From assembly GCF_000739775.1 (NCBI RefSeq), contig NZ_BBJH01000034.1:46684-110683 (forward strand): 64,000 bases of DNA, given 5' to 3'. The stretch is from Paraburkholderia heleia NBRC 101817 (GTDB taxonomy: Bacteria > Pseudomonadota > Gammaproteobacteria > Burkholderiales > Burkholderiaceae). The translations under genes were made by a program, and so were the position numbers. This document shows, one piece after another, positions 42,127 through 50,868 of this stretch (its first letter is position 1; the number at the start of each line of letters is the position of its first letter). Under the pieces are notes generated by a model. It ran no database searches. It worked only from the letters and a program-made list of their open reading frames with translations, and was not told the origin of the DNA.

Positions 42127-42173
42127 GTCACGGCGGACTTCGGCCGCTTCATCATCGAAAAAGGACCATCGAC

Positions 42174-42455
42174 ATGCATTAGATCGACCCGCACGGACTT
42201 CCCGAAACCCGCGGCACGGTGACGCGTTTTCTGTTGAACGCGCAGGGCGAGCTGGACGGCTTCGTGCTCGGCTTGCGTCACCCGCGGCAGGTCCATTTTC
42301 CGCCCCACGTGTCGCGGCAGATCGCGCGATGCGTTGCGTCGTACCTCGCGCCGGGAGCGCACGTTCAGGCATGGGGGCACGGCATCAGAAACCGTCATGG
42401 CCGAACCATCGAGGTCGACGAGATCGCCGAACGGGTTGACGCAGCAGCGGCCTGA
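42174..42455 (+). pseudogene. Single-domain paralogue of the upstream protein, with an amber codon at position 3
   Basis: From the ATG at 42174 (AAGGA 8 bp upstream) the frame reads Met-His-TAG and then continues open for 91 codons to 42455. This frame encodes IDPHGLPETRGTVTRFLLNA, GELDGFVLGLRHPRQVHFPPH and VQAWGHG, clearly the same domain as in the preceding gene. The stop may have inactivated the gene. Alternatively, translation could begin at GTG 42219, giving a 78-residue protein that keeps the whole domain but has only a weak SD. It lacks a signal sequence, so it would be cytoplasmic. A sequencing error at the TAG cannot be excluded. Confidence 0.6.
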
Positions 42456-42570
42456 GTCGGGGGGAAAAACCCATGCCGGGCTGGATGCATTTCGACGATC
42501 TGCACGCTTCGTCCAACAACGGGTATTGGAGCCTCGATCACCTGAAATGGCCAAGGAAGGCGAATTGTCC

Positions 42571-43806
42571 ATGAACCCCCGGTACGCGCTCGAAGGTCTG
42601 AACTTCTTCATGGCCGATGTGCAGGCAGGCATCGGGCCGTTTCTCGGTGTCTTTCTGCAAGCTCACGGTTGGCATCCCGACGCGATCGGCACGGTGATGA
42701 CGCTCGGCGGCATCGCGGGCATGCTCGCGATATCGCCAGCCGGAGCACTCGTCGACGCGTCCTGTCACAAGCGCGGCATCATCGTGGCGGCGACTGTGTC
42801 GACCGTGCTTGCTTCGCTCGTGCTCTGGGTGGCGCACACCTGGTGGATGACCGCGGCGTCGCAGATTCTTACCGCGTTGGCAGGTGCCGCGCTCGGGCCG
42901 GCCGTGGCGGGCGTGACGCTTGGCATCGTCCATGAACGGGGCTTCGACCGGCAGTTCGGGCGCAACCAGGTGGCCAATCACGCGGGCAATGTCGTGGGGG
43001 CGGCGCTGTCGGGCTGGCTCGGCTGGCGCTATGGTTTCGGCGCGGTTTTCGCGCTGGCAGGTGGCTTCGGCGCGCTGTCGATCGTCGCGACGCTGCTGAT
43101 CCGTGCCGATGCGATCGATCACGACAGCGCACGGGGCCTGGCCGCAACCTCGTCCATGCAGGCGCATGAGCAGTCGAGCGGCGCCCGTGTGTTGCTTGCC
43201 TGCCGGCCGCTGCTGTTGCTGTCCGCCGCGCTTGCGATGTTTCACCTCGGCAACGCCGCGATGCTCCCGCTCTATGGCCTTGCGGTCGTCGCCGCGCACA
43301 GGGGCGATCCGAGTGCGTTCACTGCGCAGACGATCGTGGTCGCGCAACTGGTCATGGTCGTCGCGGCGGGCTATACGAACCGGCTGATCGAGCGCCTCGG
43401 GTACTGGGGCGTCATCCTGATCGCCTTTCTCGCGCTGCCGCTGCGCGGCCTGGTTGCGGCCCTGTTCATCACGCCCTGGGGCGTGTGGCCCGTGCAGGCG
43501 CTCGATGGCATCGGTGCCGGGCTGCAGAGTGTGGCCGTTCCGGCGCTCGTCGTGCGGCTCCTTCAGGGCACCGGCCGCGTCAACGTCGGGCAGGGCGTGG
43601 TGATGACGGTGCAAGGCATTGGTGCGGCGCTGAGTCCTGCGTTGGGCGGCATGCTCGCCCAGCACTTTGGCTATGCGGCGGCATTTCTCGTGCTGGGCGC
43701 CGTGTCGACCGGGTCGCTCGCGCTCTGGCTTCTGTTCGGCACCTCCCTGAAGCAGGCCTGCGGCATCCGCCGCGATCTGGCCGACCCGCGCTCTCTCGCA
43801 GCATGA
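42571..43806 (+). CDS. MFS transporter
   Basis: A 411-residue major facilitator with 12 hydrophobic helices. The start of TM1 is NFFMADVQAGIGPFLGVFLQ, a pattern found in a group of MFS exporters that begin with a 'DxQxGxGPF' helix. The conserved loop is ATLLI-R-ADAIDHDS, and TM5 contains GNVVGAALSGWLG. I use ATG 42571, which has AAGGAAGG 10 bp upstream; ATG 42547 in the same frame is an alternative. Its stop overlaps the start of the next gene by 4 bp. The substrate is unknown, and location in a two-component, sigma54-driven operon suggests efflux under stress. Confidence 0.85.
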   Translation: MNPRYALEGLNFFMADVQAGIGPFLGVFLQAHGWHPDAIGTVMTLGGIAGMLAISPAGALVDASCHKRGIIVAATVSTVLASLVLWVAHTWWMTAASQILTALAGAALGPAVAGVTLGIVHERGFDRQFGRNQVANHAGNVVGAALSGWLGWRYGFGAVFALAGGFGALSIVATLLIRADAIDHDSARGLAATSSMQAHEQSSGARVLLACRPLLLLSAALAMFHLGNAAMLPLYGLAVVAAHRGDPSAFTAQTIVVAQLVMVVAAGYTNRLIERLGYWGVILIAFLALPLRGLVAALFITPWGVWPVQALDGIGAGLQSVAVPALVVRLLQGTGRVNVGQGVVMTVQGIGAALSPALGGMLAQHFGYAAAFLVLGAVSTGSLALWLLFGTSLKQACGIRRDLADPRSLAA

Positions 43807-45056
43807 ATCCGACCTTCCTCTCATGGGGCATCGCGCTTGCCGCCACCGCGGGCGTGGTGCTACGGCCGTTTCGCTGGCCCGAAGCGATCTGGGCCGTAGC
43901 GGGCGCGGTGCTGCTCGTCGCGCTCGGCCTGCTGCCCCCGGGGCTCGCGCTGCAGGCGCTCGCCAAAGGCACCGATGTCTATCTGTTTCTCATCGGCATG
44001 ATGCTGCTTTCGGAACTGGGGCGTCGCGAAGGGTTGTTCGACTGGATCGCGGTATTCGCCGTCAACCATGCGAAGGGCTCGCCGCGCAGGCTGTTTCTGC
44101 TGGTGTACCTGGTCGGCGTTGCAGTAACGACGTTCCTCTCGAACGATGCCGCCGCCGTCGTGCTGACGCCCGCCGTATTCGCCGCCGCGAAGAAGGCAAA
44201 CACGAAGCCGCTACCGCTGCTATACGTTTGCGCGTTCATTGCCAACGCGGCGAGTTTCGTGTTGCCAATCTCGAATCCCGCCAATCTTGTGCTTTACGCG
44301 AATCACACGCCGGCATTGGGCTTGTGGATGACGCGCTTCGCCGTTCCTTCCGTGCTGTCGATCGTCGCGACGTTCTTCCTGCTGCGCTGGACGCAGCGTA
44401 GGGATCTCCAGGACACATGCGCCTGCGGCCTGCCGGTCGACCCGCTCGGCGCAAACGGCAAGGTCGCGCTGGCGGGCATCGGCGTGACGGCAATCGCCTT
44501 GCTCGTGATCTCCGCCTTCGACCTGCAACTGGGCCTGCCGACCGCCTTGCTCGGCCTGCTCACCACGCTGGTGGTGCTCATCAGGGAGCGCGAGTCGCCG
44601 CTGGAACTGGTCGCCGGCATCTCATGGAGCGTGCTGCCACTCGTTGCTGGACTTTTCGTGCTCGTGGAGATGCTCGCGCACACGGGCGTGATCGCTCAAC
44701 TTTCACGATTGCTCGCGCACGCGGCGCAGCAGAGTCAACCGGCCGCGGCCGCGATATCGGGGCTCGTCGTCGCGTTGGGCAGCAATGCGATCAACAACCT
44801 GCCGGCCGGACTGATCGCAAGCGCGAGCGCGTTGCAGGCGCACAGCCCCGAGCGGTTGATCGATACCCTGCTGATCGGTGTGGACCTCGGTCCGAACCTG
44901 TCGATCACCGGTTCGCTCGCGACCATTCTGTGGCTCATCTCGATCCGCCGTGAGGGCGAAGAGGTGGGTTTTATGCAGTTTTTCAGGATCGGCACAGTGG
45001 TCATGCTGCCCGCGCTCGTGCTGGCCATGGGGGCACGGCTACTGGTCGGGCATTGA
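43803..45056 (+). CDS. ArsB/NhaD-type ion or anion permease
   Basis: A 417-residue integral membrane protein of the ion-transporter superfamily that includes ArsB and NhaD. It has the family half-repeats TDVYLFLIGMMLLSELGRREGLFDW and TTFLSNDAAAVVLTPAV, NPANLVLYANHTPALGLWM, and in the second half NAINNLPAGLIASASA and GVDLGPNLSITGSLATILW. ArsB members export arsenite or antimonite. No arsR, arsC or arsA gene is nearby, so arsenic specificity is unproven. Translationally coupled (ATGA) to the MFS gene, it is the last gene of the sigma54 operon. Confidence 0.85.
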   Translation: MNPTFLSWGIALAATAGVVLRPFRWPEAIWAVAGAVLLVALGLLPPGLALQALAKGTDVYLFLIGMMLLSELGRREGLFDWIAVFAVNHAKGSPRRLFLLVYLVGVAVTTFLSNDAAAVVLTPAVFAAAKKANTKPLPLLYVCAFIANAASFVLPISNPANLVLYANHTPALGLWMTRFAVPSVLSIVATFFLLRWTQRRDLQDTCACGLPVDPLGANGKVALAGIGVTAIALLVISAFDLQLGLPTALLGLLTTLVVLIRERESPLELVAGISWSVLPLVAGLFVLVEMLAHTGVIAQLSRLLAHAAQQSQPAAAAISGLVVALGSNAINNLPAGLIASASALQAHSPERLIDTLLIGVDLGPNLSITGSLATILWLISIRREGEEVGFMQFFRIGTVVMLPALVLAMGARLLVGH

Positions 45057-45126
45057 ACAATGGCCATGAATGCGCGTGATGAGTATCGGGATCACGCTGG
45101 TTGGGAAACCGAAGGGCACTCGGGTC

Positions 45127-46632
45127 TTATAGCCGCTCAGTCGCAACCGCATTGGCAAAAACGACAGTGTTCCTGCCATTACGTTTGGCGGCGTACAACG
45201 CGGAATCCGCACCGTTCGTCAGTTCCGCGAGCGAGCAGGGAGAGCCTCGCCGGCCGGTCGCACCGCCAATGCTCACCGTGAACGGGGGAACCGCCCCGGA
45301 AGAACCGTGGGGGTGCCCGCTCTCAACTTCGCAACGTATGGCTTCCGCTATCCTCATCGCGGCAGCTTCGTCTGTGTCAGGCAATGCAACGACAAATTCC
45401 TCTCCGCCGTAGCGTGCAGTGAGATCGCCGAGCCGACGCACATGCCGTTTGATACACGCAGACAAGTGTTTCAACGCGATATCCCCCTGGGCGTGACCAT
45501 GCCTGTCGTTATATTGCTTGAAGTTGTCCGCATCGATGAACAGCAGCGACAGGCAGCTATCGTTACGGTGAAGCCGAGCCCATTCGTGTGCCAGGAACTC
45601 GTCGAGCGCACGCCGGTTTTTGAGTCCGGTCAGCGCATCCGTCCGGGTGAGTTCAGTCAGCAACGCCTGCGCTTTCACGTGAGCCCGCAGTGAGAATGCG
45701 AGGAGCCAGACAACGGCGCAAAATGCGGCGCTGATGAGTGCAGCGGAGATGCCAACCATCCAGGACATGCGTCGCGAGCCGGCCAGCACGTCGCTTTCCG
45801 CGGGTGCGACCACGGCAATCAGGGGAGTGCCGGGAACGTGCTGGAATGTATAGAGCCGGACTGTTCCGTCTATCGATGATCGCGCCGAATAGAATCCGGA
45901 GTCCTGATTCACCATACGCTTGAAGTGCGATGATGTCAGAAGCTGGGCTTTGGTGAGTGGAGGATTTCTCGCTAGCACCGTGCCATCGACACGCACAATT
46001 GCAGTGACACCATGAGGACCTACGTCCAGTCTGGAGAGAAGCTGGCTGAAATAGTCGAGATTGACGGCAACCATTGCCACTCCACCGAACGAGCCGTCCC
46101 CTCGGTTGATCCGTCTGGACAATGCGATCGCCTCCACGCCTCCACGTGAACGGGCGCGGTAGACCGCAGACAGATAAAGACCCACGTTCGCCGACTGACG
46201 ATGAACCGTGAAGTAGTCCCGGTCGCTGAAGTTCCAATGGTGCGTGCGGCCACAGCAACCGTCGATCAGCTGTCCCTGGCTATCTGTAAAACCCATACCG
46301 GTAAAATACTCCGCTGGGGTACTGTCAAACAGCAGGTCGTGCCTGGATTTGGGATCCAGATTCTGAACGACGGGCTTGCTCAAGTCAGCAATCAACGTCC
46401 GGAGGGAATTATCAGACGTTTCAAAGGTCCGGGCGATATTGCTGACGAGAACCGCAGTAACGTTGCGCGAAGTCTCGTGTGCATGCTCCACCGCCTCGTT
46501 GCGGGCGGCCAGAAGCGTCGCTGTGCTGATGGCCATCACCCCCAAGGCCATCAAGGTGCCCAATATGCCGACAATCAAGAGATGACGTCCCGCCCAGGTA
46601 GCCAGTTTTCCAGTAGAAGTTGAAACGGACAC
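45127..46632 (-). CDS. Membrane diguanylate cyclase (Cache sensor + GGDEF)
   Basis: About 501 residues. TM1 is at ~15-37, a periplasmic dCache-like sensor at ~40-280 (FETSDNSLRTLI, DRDYFTVHRQSANVGLYLSAV, GGVAMVAVNLDYFSQLL), TM2 at ~290-315, and a C-terminal GGDEF domain with the active-site GGEEF. The inhibitory I-site RLGD lies five residues before GGEEF, so the enzyme should be active and subject to c-di-GMP feedback. The start is uncertain: the GTG at 46630-46632 precedes STSTGKLATWAGRHLL, while the frame is open to an ATG at 46764. It lies convergent to the ArsB-type gene. Confidence 0.88.
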   Translation of the reverse strand: MSVSTSTGKLATWAGRHLLIVGILGTLMALGVMAISTATLLAARNEAVEHAHETSRNVTAVLVSNIARTFETSDNSLRTLIADLSKPVVQNLDPKSRHDLLFDSTPAEYFTGMGFTDSQGQLIDGCCGRTHHWNFSDRDYFTVHRQSANVGLYLSAVYRARSRGGVEAIALSRRINRGDGSFGGVAMVAVNLDYFSQLLSRLDVGPHGVTAIVRVDGTVLARNPPLTKAQLLTSSHFKRMVNQDSGFYSARSSIDGTVRLYTFQHVPGTPLIAVVAPAESDVLAGSRRMSWMVGISAALISAAFCAVVWLLAFSLRAHVKAQALLTELTRTDALTGLKNRRALDEFLAHEWARLHRNDSCLSLLFIDADNFKQYNDRHGHAQGDIALKHLSACIKRHVRRLGDLTARYGGEEFVVALPDTDEAAAMRIAEAIRCEVESGHPHGSSGAVPPFTVSIGGATGRRGSPCSLAELTNGADSALYAAKRNGRNTVVFANAVATERL

Positions 46633-46914
46633 GAAGGCAGTCTCACGAATTCGCTTGGTTCGAGCGTCGCCCACCCTCGAGACTATGGGACGAGTACAGC
46701 TCAGGGATATTCCGCAAAGGCGTCGTCCGGCATCTGTAGTCAGCCGACATCTGGTTATCGGCAAGGGCAGCAGAAAATTGAATTATCTCATGGCGCGGTT
46801 TGGCGGCGCCTTTTGCGGAAAACCGGCAAAAAAGCGAGGGGGACTAAGCGGCAGCGTTGTGACGTTGACGTGCTGATCGAAGTATCAGGAACACCGGTGT
46901 TGCCCCTGCGTGCG

Positions 46915-47133
46915 CTAGCCGTGTGTGTCGACCCACGCCTTTGCCCATGCGATTCCCGCGTCCTGCGCTTCCTCCTCCGAATCGAACAGGTCCAGGACGC
47001 CGGAAGTGCAGATGAGCTTGTTACCCTGGATGATGGTCCCGCCTCCCGCGTAGCGCCCCGGCGTCAGCAGCTCTGCCTGTTGCGCGATGGCGTGACCCCA
47101 CAAATCGTAGCCTTTGTAAGTTTCTCGTTCCAT
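46915..47133 (-). CDS. 72-residue hypothetical protein
   Basis: A small acidic protein (MERETYKGYDLWGHAIAQQ...GTIIQGNKLICTSGVLDLFDSEEEAQDAGIAWAKAWVDTH). The YKGYxLWGHA start, a central beta segment and a C-terminal helix with alternating acidic and Ala residues resemble a small family I recall as common and uncharacterised in Burkholderiales. It has no signal peptide. It is transcribed toward the diguanylate cyclase end, but the 280-bp gap argues against one operon. Confidence 0.65.
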   Translation of the reverse strand: MERETYKGYDLWGHAIAQQAELLTPGRYAGGGTIIQGNKLICTSGVLDLFDSEEEAQDAGIAWAKAWVDTHG

Positions 47134-47371
47134 CTTTCTGCTGCCCGAAGACGGGAGCCGTTGCCTATCCCGCTCTCATCTTAACTTCTCTCATAGACGA
47201 GAGCGTGCCGTCAGGCGCCGTAGCGGCAGCGCGCGCTTGCCAGGCGCCGGCCCGGCAAGGCTTTCGTCCTGCCGGCGTTGTTTAAGCCCGATTTAAGTGA
47301 CGCTACGTACGCTTCGAAAGAATCCTTGAGTGGACAACGACTCAGACCCCCCCGGACAGAAAGAGGTTGAG

Positions 47372-47548
47372 ATGGTGTACTTGATTACCGACCTGATGAT
47401 GGTCGAAAGCTACGGCCGCATCAAGGCTGACAGCGGCAAGGATGCGCTGGAAGCATTTGCGCTCAGCGAGGGTTTCGTCAACCTGATGGAATTCGCCTCC
47501 GCCCGGCCCGCGTTCGTCAACGAGTTGATGGCTGTTCAACTGCAATAA
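47372..47548 (+). CDS. 58-residue hypothetical protein
   Basis: MVYLITDLMMVESYGRIKADSGKDALEAFALSEGFVNLMEF... is a compact alpha/beta sequence with regular coding character. AAGAGG is located 5 bp before the ATG at 47372, so I prefer this start over the upstream GTG at 47330. No domain is recognised. It is convergent with the 70-residue gene that ends at 47584. Confidence 0.6.
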   Translation: MVYLITDLMMVESYGRIKADSGKDALEAFALSEGFVNLMEFASARPAFVNELMAVQLQ

Positions 47549-47583
47549 GGAATACTGACGTGGCCGTGACTTTGGGGCAGGGC

Positions 47584-47796
47584 CTACTTTTGCGACTCGA
47601 GCATGTCGAGGTTCGCTTGCGCGGTCTCCTCGGGATGTATTGAGCAGTAAGCGTCGAAGAGCGTCGAGCACAGTCGCGCGAGTGCCGCGAGATTCACAGC
47701 CTGGCCCGCATGTTCAACCTCCCCGGCGTTGAGTATGTCGTCAACGACGGGGGCGAGACGGCGCAGTCGCCGGAAAGTCTCCGTATCGATTTCCAT
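47584..47796 (-). CDS. 70-residue hypothetical protein
   Basis: MEIDTETFRRLRRLAPVVDDILNAGEVEHAGQ...LARLCSTLFDAYCSIHPEETAQANLDMLESQK: a mostly helical, soluble protein without recognised motifs. GAGAAG lies 5 bp upstream of the ATG. The open frame continues to 48084, but the extra residues are low-complexity and cross the 12-bp duplication at 47986, so I do not include them. Confidence 0.55.
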   Translation of the reverse strand: MEIDTETFRRLRRLAPVVDDILNAGEVEHAGQAVNLAALARLCSTLFDAYCSIHPEETAQANLDMLESQK

Positions 47797-48156
47797 TGCA
47801 CTTCTCGTGTTCAAGCGCCGGGGCGCACTCGACAAACACTTACAGTAACACTTCACCGAAGCGCGCGCAGAGCGCGACTTCGGTAAAAGCTGAATACCAG
47901 GCGCTGATACTACCCTTTGCGGCGATGTTGATGCGCTGCACAACAAAGACGAATGCCAGCCAGTTTCAGCCGCTACGTTGGCATTGGGCTGAGACGCGGG
48001 CTGAGACGCGGGACCTCCCCATATGGCCCGATAACGGGTGCAAAATCGAGCCCATTTTAACCCGCAGTTTATTGTGCGACGCACATAATCATTGGCTTTT
48101 CAGCAGCCGACAAAGGGAATACCCTTAGTTAATTCTCATACCGGAGGCTTGTGGTT
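47797..48156. other. 360-bp divergent intergenic region with a hairpin and a tandem duplication
   Basis: It holds an imperfect hairpin at 47855-47884 (ACCGAAG-CGCGC stem, loop GCAGA, one bulged A) and a 12-bp tandem duplication GGGCTGAGACGC at 47986-48009. From 48050 onward the DNA is AT-rich with the probable promoter of the Uma2-family gene. No gene is supported. Confidence 0.5.
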
Positions 48157-48693
48157 GTGTCGACTCTTCTCGAACAGGACGGGCTTGTAGCGACCTGGCG
48201 CCGGATGCACCCCAGCGCTGATTCCGGCGCGTGGGAATGCTGCGAGCTCGATGGCCGCGGTGAAGCGGTGCCGCATCCTCAGCCTTCGGCACGGCGCCAG
48301 ATTGTTCTCACCGACGTGTACTGCCAGATCGCCGAGCAGATTGGCCACGTGGCTGCGATGTCGGTTGCCGTGGCGACACCGTCATTTGGCATCCGCGTAC
48401 CTGACGTCGTCTGGATGCCGCCTGAAAAGTGGGAAGGGTTTGACCGGGACGATCCCGTTCCGTTTGTGCCGGATTTGTGCGTCGAGGTGCTTCTTGACCG
48501 CAAGTTTGCGCATGACATCGGCGCGCGGATCAGGGCGTACCTGGAGGGCGGCGCCCAGGAGGTCATTGTCGTCGGCGAGCGAGCAGAGCTGCAATTCTGT
48601 GGCGCCGATGGACTGCGGCAAACTTCGCAGTTCGGTATCACGCTCGCACTCGAGCGGATGTACTTCGAAGCGTTCGCCCCGTCCTCGCACTGA
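48157..48693 (+). CDS. Uma2-family (DUF820, PD-(D/E)XK-like) protein
   Basis: A ~178-residue protein. The core GIRVPDVVWMPPEKW, VPDLCVEVLLDRK, AHDIGARIRAYLEGGAQEVIVVG matches the Uma2/DUF820 fold, a restriction-endonuclease-like domain abundant in cyanobacteria and sporadic elsewhere. The putative active-site residues are the PD Asp, the Glu of VEVL and a downstream Lys. I chose GTG 48157 because GGAGG lies 9 bp upstream; GTG 48151 in the same frame is only 3 bp from it. The biological role is unknown. It stands alone. Confidence 0.75.
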   Translation: MSTLLEQDGLVATWRRMHPSADSGAWECCELDGRGEAVPHPQPSARRQIVLTDVYCQIAEQIGHVAAMSVAVATPSFGIRVPDVVWMPPEKWEGFDRDDPVPFVPDLCVEVLLDRKFAHDIGARIRAYLEGGAQEVIVVGERAELQFCGADGLRQTSQFGITLALERMYFEAFAPSSH

Positions 48694-48742
48694 TCCAGAC
48701 GGGAACGTCGGCCGGCGCTCATCGCTCCTCCAGCACTACTGA

Positions 48743-50035
48743 CTAGTCCAGTGCGAAATCCGCCGGGGCCTCCGGTTCCCTCGCGTAGCGGAACACGTTC
48801 AAATCATCGTGCTGGATGGCGGGTCTTCTGCCTGAAATCAGGTCGGCGAGAAGCTGCGCCGAACCGCAGGACATGGTCCATCCGAGCGTGCCATGGCCCG
48901 TGTTCAGGAAAAGGTTGGGCACGGCGGTGCGTCCGACAATGGGCGTGCCGTCCGGCGTCATCGGCCGCAGCCCGGTCCAGAACGTCGCCTTCGATGTGTC
49001 GCCGCCGCCCGGGAACAGATCGTTCACGCACATCTCGAGTGTCTCGCGCCGAGCCTCGCGCAGGCGCTTGTCAAACCCGACGATTTCGGCCATGCCGCCC
49101 ACGCGGATTCGTTTGTCGAAGCGCGTGATGGCGATCTTGTAGGTTTCGTCGAGGACGGTCGAGACAGGGGCGCGTGCCTCATCCGCGATAGGCGCCGTGA
49201 TGGAATATCCCTTGAGCGGATAGACCGGAATCCTGACGAGGCCAGACAGGAAGTTCGTCGAATAGGAGCCAAACGCGACAACGAACGCGTCGGCATGGAT
49301 AAGCCTGGTTCCGTGACGTACGCCAACGACCTTGCCGCCTTCGACAACGAGCGCATCGACGGTGGTGTTGTAGCGGAACGTCACGCCCGCCTGGGCGGCG
49401 AGAGCGGCAAGCCGGGTGGTGAACAGTTGGCAGTCGCCTGTCTCGTCGCCGGGCAAGCGAAGCCCGCCGGTTAGTTTATGCGAGGTCGCGGCGAGAGCCG
49501 GCTCGGCCCGTGAGAGTTCGCTTGCAGTGAGCAACTCGTAGGGAACGTTCGCCGCTTTCAGGACGGCGATGTCCTTTGCTGCGCCGTCGAACTGCTGCTG
49601 CGTTCGGAAAACCTGTAGCGTTCCGCCGGTTCGTCCTTCGTACTGGATACCCGTATCGGCGCGTAGCGCCTTCAGGCAATCGCGGCTGTATTGCGCGAGC
49701 CGCACCATGCGGTTCTTGTTGATGGCGTAGCGCTCCGCCGTGCAGTTCTGCAGCATCTGCCACATCCACTGGAGCTGGAACTGCTTGTCCGCGTCATCCG
49801 GGCGGATGGCGAGCGGGGCATGCTTCTGGAACATCCACTTAACGGCTTTGAGCGGAACGCCGGGCGCGGCCCACGGCGCTGCGTAGCCTGGGGAAATTTG
49901 CCCCGCGTTTGCGAAGCTCGTCTCTAGCGCAGGACCCTCCTCGCGGTCGATGACAGTGACCTCATGGCCGGCGCGCGCCAGATAAAACGCGCTCGTCACG
50001 CCGACGACTCCGCTACCCAATACCAGGACTCGCAT
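48743..50035 (-). CDS. dadA: D-amino acid dehydrogenase
   Basis: A 430-residue DadA flavoprotein. It starts MRVLVLGSGVVGVTSAFYLARAGHEVTVIDRE (FAD-binding) and then has the DadA-specific ETSFANAGQISPGYAAPWAAPG, the central GGLRLPGDETGDCQLFT and the C-terminal LNTGHGTLGWTMSCGSAQLLADLISGR. It oxidises D-alanine and other D-amino acids to 2-oxo acids and feeds electrons to quinone at the inner membrane. No alanine racemase gene lies beside it. GGGAGAG lies about 10 bp upstream of the ATG. Confidence 0.94.
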   Translation of the reverse strand: MRVLVLGSGVVGVTSAFYLARAGHEVTVIDREEGPALETSFANAGQISPGYAAPWAAPGVPLKAVKWMFQKHAPLAIRPDDADKQFQLQWMWQMLQNCTAERYAINKNRMVRLAQYSRDCLKALRADTGIQYEGRTGGTLQVFRTQQQFDGAAKDIAVLKAANVPYELLTASELSRAEPALAATSHKLTGGLRLPGDETGDCQLFTTRLAALAAQAGVTFRYNTTVDALVVEGGKVVGVRHGTRLIHADAFVVAFGSYSTNFLSGLVRIPVYPLKGYSITAPIADEARAPVSTVLDETYKIAITRFDKRIRVGGMAEIVGFDKRLREARRETLEMCVNDLFPGGGDTSKATFWTGLRPMTPDGTPIVGRTAVPNLFLNTGHGTLGWTMSCGSAQLLADLISGRRPAIQHDDLNVFRYAREPEAPADFALD

Positions 50036-50868
50036 ATCCGTCGTCTCTCCCGTCAGGAGGCCGCCAATACCTGATCGACGCTGCCGGTATTCGATCTGGC
50101 AGTCGATGAATGAATGCTACCGGCATGCGAGCAGTTTTCAATAATGTTTAGTTGGCTCTTTCTGGTTGAAAGCGCCATGCCGACAGGAGGGAGGCATGGA
50201 AGTTTCCAAACCACGACTCAGCCGACCCGCAAACATCCCGCAAACATCGTTCTTCGGCGGCACACACATCGGTTATGCGAACTTCCCGTTCTTTCGGTCC
50301 GAAGCACAAGCGGTAGCCTGAACAGGAAGACCGCCCAATTGCGCAAACTCGACGCGATATTGGGCTCGTTTCGGTCAATTGGTTCATCCCGTCTACGCCT
50401 ACACTGTCTTTCATGGAGCGAGATGTTGGCTCCGTCCCGGGACTCCCCTCCTGCGGTCGAGTTGGACCATACCGTGTAACCGTTGCAGAACAGCAGTCCG
50501 GCGGTCGTAGTCGAATGTGGCAGAGTTGAGCGGTTAGTGTCGAAGCATCACGCTGTAATATCAATGAGGAGTGCAGGGCAACCCGTAGTTGAAGTGCGGA
50601 GCACCGTGCAGTTGAAGAGCAGGGCATCACGTAGTTGTAGTGCAGAGCATCAAGCCGTTGCAGTACCGCGTCATCCAGGCATCATGTGATTGCAAGTCCA
50701 GGCCGCTTACATCGGAACGGGTGTGAGCGGCCGCCGCGCATTGGCCGGGGGCGTGTGCCGAGTGCCGAGTGCCTGTTTGCGGCCGAACATTGATTCGCTC
50801 AGCCAATAGCGCTACCTTTACGTCTATCCTGGTCGTCGAGTTCTGGTCAACGAGGGGAGAGTCGTTTC
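50036..50868. other. 833-bp gap without a supported gene
   Basis: Minus-strand 50148-50630 is open but shows no known domain, poor codon bias and no SD, so I do not call it. The stretch 50583-50677 carries imperfect ~24-bp tandem repeats, listed separately. The rest should contain the dadA and lipoprotein promoters. Confidence 0.5.
50583..50677. repeat. Imperfect ~23-25 bp tandem repeats
   Basis: Four degenerate units aligned on GTTG: GTAGTTGAAGTGCGGAGCAC, GTGCAGTTGAAGAGCAGGGC, GTAGTTGTAGTGCAGAGCAT and GCCGTTGCAGTACCGCGTCA, each followed by a few bases (CC, ATCAC, CAA, TCC). Units diverge by several bases and no spacer structure exists, so this is not a CRISPR array. It may be a decayed minisatellite. 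Confidence 0.5.

Noticed and set aside
50148..50630. 160-codon minus-strand frame upstream of the RNase-like lipoprotein
   Set aside because: Ser/Arg/Cys-rich, no SD, overlaps a degenerate repeat region, no domain.
50583..50677. Possible CRISPR array
   Set aside because: Units are diverged, directly adjoining, without equal-length unique spacers, and there are no cas genes.
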